Assembly: GCA_041859945.1 (NCBI GenBank)
Contig: JBFLGC010000001.1
Coordinates: 55,371 to 119,370 of the forward strand
Reading direction: 5' to 3'
Length of the DNA: 64,000 nucleotides
From: Tetragenococcus sp041859945
Lineage (GTDB): Bacteria > Bacillota > Bacilli > Lactobacillales > Enterococcaceae
In this document: positions 51,979 through 59,362 of the stretch, piece after piece
Layout of the letters: each line of letters opens with the position of its first letter
Position numbering within the stretch: the first letter of the stretch is position 1
The notes under the pieces: model-generated
Databases searched by the model: none
What the model was told of the DNA's origin: nothing
What the model saw: the letters and a program-made list of their open reading frames with translations, nothing else
Program-made: the position numbers and the translations under genes

Positions 51979-52293
51979 TTACTCTTCCAAAATGTTCATA
52001 CCGATCGCTTTTTCGACATTGTGCTGGATCCTTGCCATACCAATGCCGACACTACCCGTGCTTGAAGGGATCGGAATGATCGCTGGTGTCTTTTCACTAT
52101 CATATAAAGCGACTGTCTCGGCTAATTGCTCAACCACTCGTTCGGTGATAAAAATGACACCATAATCAGGGGCCATTTTTATCAACTGCAGTCGTGCTTC
52201 TTCTAAATCGTTGACGTAAAACACATCGATACCAATGCCTTTAAAAGGTAGTATCGAGTCCTTCCCGCCTAACATACCGATTTTTTTATACAT
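51979..52293 (-). CDS. ntpG: V-type ATPase subunit F
   Basis: 104 residues. Start ATG 52293 (MYKKIGMLGGKDSILPF) fits the family; an in-frame GTG three codons upstream is possible. VIFITERVVEQL and TPAIIPIPSSTGSVGIGMARIQHNVEKAIGMNIL are the conserved C-terminal segments. It binds subunit D in the rotor. It overlaps the end of ntpC by 8 bp. Confidence 0.92.
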   Translation of the reverse strand: MYKKIGMLGGKDSILPFKGIGIDVFYVNDLEEARLQLIKMAPDYGVIFITERVVEQLAETVALYDSEKTPAIIPIPSSTGSVGIGMARIQHNVEKAIGMNILEE

Positions 52294-53287
52294 AACTTTC
52301 ACGCACCTTGCTTCTTACGACTTCGTCAGGTATCTTATTGATCTTACTGATCAAAAGGATCCGCAAATTCTTGATTTCGATCTCTTTCGCAAAGATATAG
52401 CCCACCATCGCACTTGGTCCAAACGGTACGATTTTCTGCTCTTTCATGCGTTCCATAAGAAAATCATCCTTATACCTGTCAAAATCTTCCATGGTCCCTT
52501 GCGTCAGGATCTCTTCAAAACTTGCTTCGATCAGTAGCTGGTAAGGCGTCTGGCGCAAATAAGCAAACAAATCATCGAGTGTGCTGCCTAAAAGTTCGGT
52601 GATTTTTTGGGGCGGGATCGTCCCACCGTCAACTAATACGGCACTGATAAAGCCTTTCCTTCTGCCTAACAAATGGCTACGTAGCGCGGTCGTTATATTG
52701 AAAATATCGATACTACGCTGGCAAAAACTGTCAAAACTAGGATGATCTAAATTTTGTGCGATCAAGGTCAGGTGTTGCCAATAATAGCTATCGAAAATGA
52801 TATCGATGTCTTGGACTTCGTGATAATTTTCAATGTATTCATAAACTTCTTTGATACAGTCATTCATAGGCACGGCGACTTTATCACTCGTACGCATATG
52901 GACCAAGTGTTTCAAAACTTCTAAGGAGCTTGTCCCAACTGGCACCAACCAAGCACTTAGATCTGCTTGGATATGATCGGCTTTGACTAAAAGTTTTAAG
53001 TTTTGATAGTCATATTTAAGGGTGAATAAATCGACTAAATGCGGATCTGGCGCCAATTCATACATCTGCTGATAAAGTCGTTTTTATTCAGCCAGTAATA
53101 CTTGTTCAAAGTCATGGACATCACTATCCTCATCGATAAAGTCACCATAATCAGTCTCCTTTAGCCGCGTATAGATATCTTTAGCATCGGGTACTTGTAA
53201 CAACTGCTCAAAATCATGATCAGATAACAAGTGGCTTTCATAGGTGCGGATCCTCGTGTTGGCAGCATTATATTTAATGTCCTTCAC
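52286..53287 (-). pseudogene. ntpC: V-type ATPase subunit C/d, interrupted by an in-frame TAA
   Basis: The subunit that joins the rotor to the membrane ring is encoded in one frame from GTG 53287 (behind AAGGGGG) to 52286, about 333 codons, the normal family length. Codon 68 is TAA (53084-53086), giving ...FEQVLLAE-stop-KRLYQQMYELAPDPHLVD... All residues on both sides read as normal NtpC. The next ATG (53065) has no ribosome site, so independent restart looks poor. The stop is one base change from GAA, CAA or AAA. It may be a real mutation, suppression, or a sequencing error. Confidence 0.8.
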
Positions 53288-53300
53288 AGATTGGGCCCCC

Positions 53301-53891
53301 TTATTCTTCAAATATCACAGCGAGCAGTTCATGACTGATTTCTTCTTTGACCGATCGTAACAAGGCTTCAAAAGTAAAGTTATACTCGATATCTCCTTGT
53401 CGGATCAAAAAACCACTCCGCCGCGGCGCACTTTTTTTAGCCACCGTTAGTTGCGTTTGTGGCAAGGCTTGTTGCCACTTAGTAACGGCTGCTTTACTGG
53501 CGTGATCTTCACTATTTTCACCAATCACAAAATCGATAGAGCCTGTCAAACCGGTCTTTTTAATATTGCCGATGACAAACTGATCAAAATCAGCTTGCGG
53601 CATTTCTTCTAATTTCTGTTGGCTTGCTTCAAATAATTCATCTAAAACTGCCTCTTTGGCGGCTAAGATCTTCGCCTTCGATTTGACGTCCAAGTCGGAA
53701 ACTTCGAGACTCATATCCGCGCGTAATTCTTTTTCAAAGCGCGCCAAACGTTCGTCTACTTGCTTTTCTAACTGGCGCTTTTTTAACGTTTCTTTTCGAT
53801 CGATCGCTTGTAAGGCTTCTTTTGTTTGCTGCTCTTCTTTGACTGTGGCGTCTTGTATGATTTTTTCAGTTAATTTAGTAATATCAGACAT
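53301..53891 (-). CDS. ntpE: V-type ATPase subunit E (peripheral stalk)
   Basis: 196 residues. Highly charged helical N-terminus (KEEQQTKEALQAIDRKETLKKRQLEKQVDERLARFEKEL) followed by the globular C-terminal domain, as in peripheral-stalk E subunits. ATG behind AAGGAGG. Its GAATAAGGGGG end provides the ribosome site of ntpC. Confidence 0.93.
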   Translation of the reverse strand: MSDITKLTEKIIQDATVKEEQQTKEALQAIDRKETLKKRQLEKQVDERLARFEKELRADMSLEVSDLDVKSKAKILAAKEAVLDELFEASQQKLEEMPQADFDQFVIGNIKKTGLTGSIDFVIGENSEDHASKAAVTKWQQALPQTQLTVAKKSAPRRSGFLIRQGDIEYNFTFEALLRSVKEEISHELLAVIFEE

Positions 53892-53903
53892 ATGGCAACC
53901 TCC

Positions 53904-54377
53904 TTAATTCATGATCAGCAAGAAAGAAATGACGAATCCTAAGATTGCATACGTTTCTAGCATAGCGACATAGATGATCCCTTTAGTCACGTGTTCCGGT
54001 TTTTTGGCCAAAATCTGCATCGAGGCACATGCTGCTCGACCTTGCCAAAGCCCATTGAAGATCGCCGCGATCGAAATCGGTAGTGCGGCAACGAACAAAT
54101 AGATCCCCTTTTGCAGGCTGACTTCTCCTGACATTTGTAAAAAGATCATAAAAGAGATAACAAAACCATACAATCCTTGCGTGGCTGACAATAGTTCCAA
54201 AATCAAGGCTTGCGCAAACTTCTCAGGTTGTTCAGCCGTCAAAGCTGCCGCCGCCTCACTGGTTTGTCCGACCCCGATCGCCGAACCGATCCCACCACAA
54301 ATCGTAGCTGTTGCGACACCTAATGCGGCAAAAATAATCCCACCTTGTTCATAAAAAAAACTGATCCAATTATCCAT
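53904..54377 (-). CDS. ntpK: V-type ATPase proteolipid (rotor ring) subunit K
   Basis: 157 residues with four membrane helices, the duplicated 16-kDa type. The five Na+ ligands known from E. hirae NtpK (L61, T64, Q65, Q110, E139) are all present here shifted by two: L63, T66, Q67, Q112 and E141 (in LLSATQG, WQGRA and MLETYA). This predicts Na+ rather than H+ translocation. Start ATG preceded by AGGGGG. Confidence 0.95.
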   Translation of the reverse strand: MDNWISFFYEQGGIIFAALGVATATICGGIGSAIGVGQTSEAAAALTAEQPEKFAQALILELLSATQGLYGFVISFMIFLQMSGEVSLQKGIYLFVAALPISIAAIFNGLWQGRAACASMQILAKKPEHVTKGIIYVAMLETYAILGFVISFLLIMN

Positions 54378-54380
54378 ATA

Positions 54381-56348
54381 TTATACTTCCCCCTGTTTCT
54401 TGTTTTCTTCGGAAATGACTTCAACAAATTTTTCTTCTGTTTTAAATGGTTTGAAAGCACGGCCGTTTCCTTCATAAAATTTACCAAAGAACTCGAGATA
54501 CTGGAGCCGGATCCCGTGGACATAGGCACTCAAATAAGAAAGGAACATATTTAAAGCATGTAAAGCCACAAATAAGACGATGCCTAAAGTAAAGCGGACC
54601 GGGATCGGTAAAAAACCAATGATCATATTAAAAGCCATGGCAATACTGCCGCCAGCGACTCCTAGCGCCATCAAACGTGTATAAGAGATCAAATCGCCCA
54701 AATAATTGGTAACATCTAAGATCGCATAGAGCCCTGAACCGATTTTACCTATAAAAGTGTTGCCATCCAAACTACCCCCGACAACAACTAAGACTAGACC
54801 TAGCACAAGTCCTGAAATCCCGATTTTCATCATGGATCCTTCTGAAATCATCCCTAAAATGATAGGGATCAGGCTCAATAAGAAAATGATCCACGAGCCA
54901 CCTTGTAAGACAGCTTTCAATTTTTCATCGCGCATTTTCCATAAAATAAAGACTTTCAATCCCAAGGCAAACAGGATTTGCAGATAGCCAAAGATCACCG
55001 ATAAAGCTAATATCTGTGTGATATCTTCAGTCGTTGAAAGGACTTGGAAGGGCATTTCAAAACCAAAGAAATTCCCATAGAGTAATCCCCAAAAAATCGT
55101 CGGTATAGCACAGATCTCAAAAAAGTCCAAATTCTTTCTCAGGCCTTTACCAAAATGGAAAATTTTCTTGCCGACTAATATGGCCAAAAACATCAATAAA
55201 CCATATCCGAGATCGGCGACCATCATACCAAAAGCCATGGCATAAAAGGGGGCCATGAACGGCGTCGGATCTAATTCATCGTATTGTGGCAAGCTGTACA
55301 TTTCGACTAAATTTTCAAAAGGCTTGACCCATTTATTGTTACGCAATAAAATCGGGACCTCTTTGACTTCTTCTTCCTTGATTTCTTGAAATTCAAGATA
55401 GTAGTCCTCACCTACAGCTGCTTCGATTTGTTTGACTAGACGTTTGCTATCAGAAATCGGTACCCAGCCAGATAAGCTCATCGCATGCTTTGAGGTAAGT
55501 AAATAATGGTTACTTTGAGCGCGCAGCTTTAAACCGTCAAGGTACTCCGCTACTAGCGTCAAGGCTTCATGATCGGCTTTTTTCCTTTTTAACTGTTCTT
55601 TTAATTCAGCTTCTTCTTGCGCCATTTTTGTGGCTTTTTCTTTGATCATTTGGAGATCTTGGGAAGGACTTCCCGCAAATGGATAGTGATATTCTTCAAA
55701 ACCAACGGAGCTTAATAATTCGCGGACTTTACGTTGATTTTCTTTATGGAACAAAACCAATAAATAGGCTGTGGTATTGCTTTGATGGATGGTTTCTTGA
55801 TAAGTGGTTGGGATAAGTCCCAGTTCTTGAGTAAAGCGGGTCAGTTCGGCAGCTGGAATGGTTCCTAGTAAGCCGACTGAATGTTTGAATGTGCCTAGGA
55901 TAGATGGCTTCTCGTCAAAATAACGCCATATATTCAGTTCATCTTCTTGAGTAGATGATTCGCGCCGGACTTGTTCGATCACGCGTAATCGTTTATCGAT
56001 CGCACGTATCTGATCACAAGTGCTTTGCCAATCATAGTTGTGGGCATGTGCAGCAAGTTCGCGGATCGTATAACGTTTGGCTGGTTGTCGGAGTTTTCCG
56101 ATCATGCCAATTTTTGGAAGGTAATTTTCTAAATAATTTCTGGTCCAATTGACCTGATTGATTTGGTTCTCAATCTCATTTTCATCTGGATGCTCGCTCA
56201 TTTGGCTAAAGACGGGATCGGTCTGGTCATAAAAATGCTCAGCTGGAAACAATTCGACATTTTGAAAGTCTTGCAACTGTTCCATCAGAGCTTCCTGATA
56301 ATTCGTAAAGGTAATGACGTTGAACTTCTGCATTTTTGCTATGGCCAT
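54381..56348 (-). CDS. ntpI: V-type ATPase membrane subunit a
   Basis: 655 residues. Cytoplasmic N-terminal half with coiled coils (KATKMAQEEAELKEQLKRKKADHEAL), then seven to eight membrane segments. LISYTRLMALGVAGGSIAMAFNMI contains the conserved arginine that faces the rotor ring carboxylates. It forms the ion half-channels. ATG directly follows the ntpF stop (TAGATG). Confidence 0.95.
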   Translation of the reverse strand: MAIAKMQKFNVITFTNYQEALMEQLQDFQNVELFPAEHFYDQTDPVFSQMSEHPDENEIENQINQVNWTRNYLENYLPKIGMIGKLRQPAKRYTIRELAAHAHNYDWQSTCDQIRAIDKRLRVIEQVRRESSTQEDELNIWRYFDEKPSILGTFKHSVGLLGTIPAAELTRFTQELGLIPTTYQETIHQSNTTAYLLVLFHKENQRKVRELLSSVGFEEYHYPFAGSPSQDLQMIKEKATKMAQEEAELKEQLKRKKADHEALTLVAEYLDGLKLRAQSNHYLLTSKHAMSLSGWVPISDSKRLVKQIEAAVGEDYYLEFQEIKEEEVKEVPILLRNNKWVKPFENLVEMYSLPQYDELDPTPFMAPFYAMAFGMMVADLGYGLLMFLAILVGKKIFHFGKGLRKNLDFFEICAIPTIFWGLLYGNFFGFEMPFQVLSTTEDITQILALSVIFGYLQILFALGLKVFILWKMRDEKLKAVLQGGSWIIFLLSLIPIILGMISEGSMMKIGISGLVLGLVLVVVGGSLDGNTFIGKIGSGLYAILDVTNYLGDLISYTRLMALGVAGGSIAMAFNMIIGFLPIPVRFTLGIVLFVALHALNMFLSYLSAYVHGIRLQYLEFFGKFYEGNGRAFKPFKTEEKFVEVISEENKKQGEV

Positions 56349-56660
56349 CTACATCACGACCTTATCTATAATGAGCTGCAGCGCCTTTTCCTTCTTATCT
56401 GGTGAAATAGTCCGTAATTTATTTTCTTCTTTTTGGGTCCGATCAATCACCGGTTGTTTGATTGCCTGTAATTCTTCTTCATAATGTTTACGCAAGTCTT
56501 GTTCGCGTTCTTTTTCTTGTTGTAGCAGCTCTGCTTCAAATTCTTTCATTTTTTGATTGCTGAAAGCTTTTTGTTCCTGAACACGCTCGTCACCGTTGCG
56601 TAAGATTTCTTGTGCTCTTTTTTCAGCATCGGCTAATTTTGAAATAGCATCAACACTCAT
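56349..56660 (-). CDS. ntpF: V-type ATPase peripheral-stalk subunit (NtpF, G/H type)
   Basis: 103 residues, almost entirely helical and charged (LADAEKRAQEILRNGDERVQEQKAFSNQKMKEFEAELLQQEKEREQDLRKHYEEEL), typical of the stalk partner of subunit E. First structural gene of the operon, with AGGAGTG upstream, 32 bp after the Rrf2-type regulator. Confidence 0.9.
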   Translation of the reverse strand: MSVDAISKLADAEKRAQEILRNGDERVQEQKAFSNQKMKEFEAELLQQEKEREQDLRKHYEEELQAIKQPVIDRTQKEENKLRTISPDKKEKALQLIIDKVVM

Positions 56661-56692
56661 TTACTTCACACTCCTCATTCTGATTGATTGTT

Positions 56693-57139
56693 TTAAAGAC
56701 TTTCTAAATCACTTTTACTCTTGCTTTTTAGAAGATCTTCTATTGAATAGTTCCCTAATTGATTCAAAAAAACTTGTTGGCTTTCTAAAAGGACGCGAGC
56801 CACATTTTCTTTAAAAATTTGCGCTTCTACATCTGTCGGAAAGACTTTATCCGCCAAGTCATTCATATGAATGACTGGGGAAAAACCTTCGATGGCATTG
56901 TAAACATCCAATAGGTAAATATCCTGGATCTGTTTCGCTAAACTAAAGCCACCGCCCTTACTTACAGACGAGGTGATCAGTCCGCTCAGCACCAATTTTC
57001 GCATGATTTTTTTCAGATAGGAGTCAGACACGCCTAACTGTTCACTGATCGTATAACTTTTGACGGGTTGATGCCCTTTGGCTACAGCTAAGATCAGCAG
57101 GATGCAAATAGCTTCTTCCAAACTATTTTTGACTCTCAT
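56693..57139 (-). CDS. Rrf2-family transcriptional regulator
   Basis: 148 residues. Winged helix of the Rrf2 type (ICILLILAVAKGHQPVKSYTISEQLGVSDSYLKKIMRKLVLSGLITSSVSKGGGFSLA). The dimerisation region has no cysteine; the only cysteine is residue 12. So it cannot hold the Fe-S cluster of IscR/NsrR and is closer to CymR/YwnA-type members. It lies 32 bp before ntpF with no terminator between, so it is probably co-transcribed with the V-ATPase genes and may control them. Confidence 0.85.
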   Translation of the reverse strand: MRVKNSLEEAICILLILAVAKGHQPVKSYTISEQLGVSDSYLKKIMRKLVLSGLITSSVSKGGGFSLAKQIQDIYLLDVYNAIEGFSPVIHMNDLADKVFPTDVEAQIFKENVARVLLESQQVFLNQLGNYSIEDLLKSKSKSDLESL

Positions 57140-57153
57140 GGATCACTCACTCC

Positions 57154-57167
57154 TACAATGAATTGTA
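57154..57167 (-). promoter_or_regulatory. Palindrome in the Rrf2/ntp leader
   Basis: TACAATGAATTGTA, a perfect 6-2-6 inverted repeat 15 bp upstream of the Rrf2 start and next to its ribosome site. Candidate autoregulatory operator. A second palindrome GGACATTTAATGTCC lies farther up (57272-57286). The 311-bp gap to fliA holds no gene. Confidence 0.45.
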
Positions 57168-57436
57168 ACTCAGTTTTCTTGAAGTACATATAAATGCATA
57201 AAACTTGAAAAAAGTTTCATTTGTTTTCACTATTTTTTGGAAACTATCTTTCAAATTGAATCTTTATTCAGGGACATTTAATGTCCATAATTAATGGTAA
57301 CGGAAAAAAGCATCATCGTCAAGGACTATGGGGAAGTTTCATGAAATGTTCACATTTTAAAAACAAATCACAAAAAGTATTTAAGCTTGAATATGCTAGA
57401 CTTGTGAACCAAACAATAAATATTAAAACATTTTAA

Positions 57437-57456
57437 AAAAATGACCTTCCTCATTT
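57437..57456 (-). terminator. Weak terminator at the end of fliA
   Basis: AAATGA / TCATTT stem with GGAAGG loop overlapping the stop and followed by TTTTT on the minus strand. Only six A/T-rich pairs. Confidence 0.4.
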
Positions 57457-58161
57457 CACTCCGTCTCCTAACTTCCTTCTAAGTTTACTGATGACCCTTC
57501 TATGGATCTGCGAAGCCCGAGCTTGACTGATCCTCAGCATCTTGCTGATTTCTTTTAAACTCATATTTTCTTGATAGTGTAAATTCAAAACGATTTGTTC
57601 ACGTTCAGAAAGACTCGTGAATGCTTCTATTAAAAATCGCTGTTGCTCTTTTTCAATCAAATATTTATCACTCGTTTGTATATTTTTATCAACAAGCATT
57701 TCTTTTATGGTCGGCTCATCGCCATTTTTACCATAAGGACTAGTTTCTAAAGATATCGGGCTAAGAAAGTGGATACCTGCATAAATATCATTGATTTCCT
57801 TCTTACTTATCCCCATTTTTTGACGGATCTCCTGAGCAGTTACCTCACGTTTAAGATCTTGTTCTAATTTTCGTTTCACTTCATAAAAATCATTGACCTG
57901 GTCCATTTTGTATCGAGATAATCTTGACATACGACGGATTTCATCATATATAGCTCCTCTGATACGTTTAGTGGCATAGTTTTCAAAAGATGCGTCCTTT
58001 TTGACTTCGTACCTTTTCATGGCATCCATGAGCCCAATCACACCAATGTTAAACAAGTCTTCCTGATCAAATTCAGTACTTTTTACTGTGACTTTATTTA
58101 TAGCTTGTTTGACCAGAGGCAAATAATGGATGATCTCTGCTTCTCTTTTTTGCCTGTTCAA
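57451..58161 (-). CDS. fliA: Flagellar-type sigma factor (sigma-28, FliA/SigD)
   Basis: 236 residues. Region 2 (DLFNIGVIGLMDAMKRYEVKKDASFENYATKRIRGAIYDEIRRMSRLSRYKMDQVNDF), region 3 (REVTAQEIRQKMGISKKEINDIY) and region 4 (SLSEREQIVLNLHYQENMSLKEISKMLRISQARASQIHRRVISKLRRKL) are those of FliA/WhiG sigma factors. Start TTG 58161 is chosen because AGAAGGAG lies nine bases upstream. The frame stays open 25 codons further, to a TTG at 58236 without ribosome site. No flagellar genes are near, so it would act on genes elsewhere. Confidence 0.85.
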   Translation of the reverse strand: MNRQKREAEIIHYLPLVKQAINKVTVKSTEFDQEDLFNIGVIGLMDAMKRYEVKKDASFENYATKRIRGAIYDEIRRMSRLSRYKMDQVNDFYEVKRKLEQDLKREVTAQEIRQKMGISKKEINDIYAGIHFLSPISLETSPYGKNGDEPTIKEMLVDKNIQTSDKYLIEKEQQRFLIEAFTSLSEREQIVLNLHYQENMSLKEISKMLRISQARASQIHRRVISKLRRKLGDGVK

Positions 58162-58468
58162 CTTAATGCGCTCCTTCTCATGTTTTTCGATATTCCCTAC
58201 CTTCTCAGCGACGATTTCAGTAACAACTTCAGTCAAGGCCAGGAAAATTAATTATGAAAGATCAAAAAAATAGTTTTTGGAAACCTACTTGATCTGAGAA
58301 AAATGGTGCAAAATTTAAAGTAGCCGATGACCTATTTTGAATAATGACACTTCTATATCTGACCTAATTTTTTAGGATCCATTTTAGTATTTTCAATTTC
58401 AAAATTGGATACACGCATGCTTTGTCCCCTTTACGTTCAAGACTTTGTATTTAAAAGCTCATGATTGT

Positions 58469-58618
58469 CTAAGTTTGCTCAATTGCATATTTACTAGCAA
58501 TCATATACGAGTTTTGACGAATATAGTCAATCAAACTTTCCGTGTCGCAGACAACATGGGACCTATATGCCAACGCTTCCAAAATTGTAATCATGCCATT
58601 GGTCAGAAGCTTCTTGCC
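58469..58618 (-). pseudogene. Possible remnant of a glycosyltransferase-like gene
   Basis: Open frame of 49 codons ending in TAG at 58469. TNGMITILEALAY followed by VVCDTESL resembles the donor-site loop of GT4-like enzymes. Upstream the frame hits a stop within a few codons and no start or ribosome site is found. Identification is tentative. Confidence 0.25.
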
Positions 58619-59092
58619 TAACTTTTTTCAAAACATTTGATTTTCCCTAAACATATGCTTTTAGGGCAAGCCTAGTGTGGAAGTCTTGGATAAAGGAACT
58701 TATATTATTGGCTAGGACTCCCAATAATTCTAGAAGTAACTAAAAGAAGTTAAAAAAGTCTGAAAATTGTGCCAAAAAAATTTATATTTTCGCCTTTATA
58801 AGTATATGATAAAGAAATACTAATTACAAGTAATATTTAAAAATAATGATTTAAAAACTGCTTTTATGAATTTAAAAAACTAATTTACTTCATCTGACAT
58901 TAAATAAAATCCATAAAGCGGGTACCCTTCACAAATACATCTGCTACTTAGCACCTTTAAGTTAGCTTTATAAATATCCTTTTAGTCTTTTTTCATGATG
59001 GCTTAGGTAAGTTTATCTTGAAATGTAGTAATTTCTAATTTTGGAATAAGTCTTTTTAAATATGTTTATAATTATGTTATTATTGAATAATA

Positions 59093-59135
59093 AAAAAAGA
59101 TATTTTCCCTTTCTAAAAAGAAAAATATCTTTTTT
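59093..59135. terminator. Orphan bidirectional hairpin
   Basis: Perfect 14-bp arms AAAAAAGATATTTT / AAAATATCTTTTTT with T-runs on both strands. No intact gene ends here, which supports loss of a neighbouring gene. Confidence 0.6.
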
Positions 59136-59362
59136 ATATTTAATAAAGTCGATAACCATAAAAAAATTAAGAACAATAAAACCAATTTGTTCTATTGTTA
59201 CCAAAACAGCCTAACTGACCAATCAAACATTTGCTAGATTCAAAAAATTTATGGATGTTCCTATACCACTTGCAAACAATTGATGAATTCTCTTTTGCCA
59301 ATCAAAATAGCGAGCGATTCACAAAGGCGAGTCTACTGGTTAGGTTCCTTTTTCTTAAATTT

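Larger units (their letters stand above)
58237..59362. other. Gene-poor, A/T-rich degenerate stretch
   Basis: About 1.1 kb without a credible gene. On the minus strand 58469-58618 reads as a 49-codon piece (LGKKLLTNGMITILEALAY...SLIDYIRQNSYMIASK) that looks like the C-terminal part of a glycosyltransferase-like protein with nothing intact upstream, so probably a decayed gene. Elsewhere only short chance frames. Confidence 0.5.

Noticed and set aside
52286..53065. Shortened NtpC as an independently translated protein
   Set aside because: The ATG at 53065 lacks a ribosome site, and the region between TAA and ATG still reads as normal NtpC, so an interrupted single gene is the better reading.
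58162..58236. Longer N-terminus of the sigma factor
   Set aside because: The 25-codon extension starts with TTG without a ribosome site, whereas TTG 58161 has AGAAGGAG at correct spacing and gives normal family length.
59013..59204. 63-codon hydrophobic open frame on the minus strand
   Set aside because: It crosses the perfect bidirectional terminator hairpin, is almost all A/T codons and has no ribosome site.
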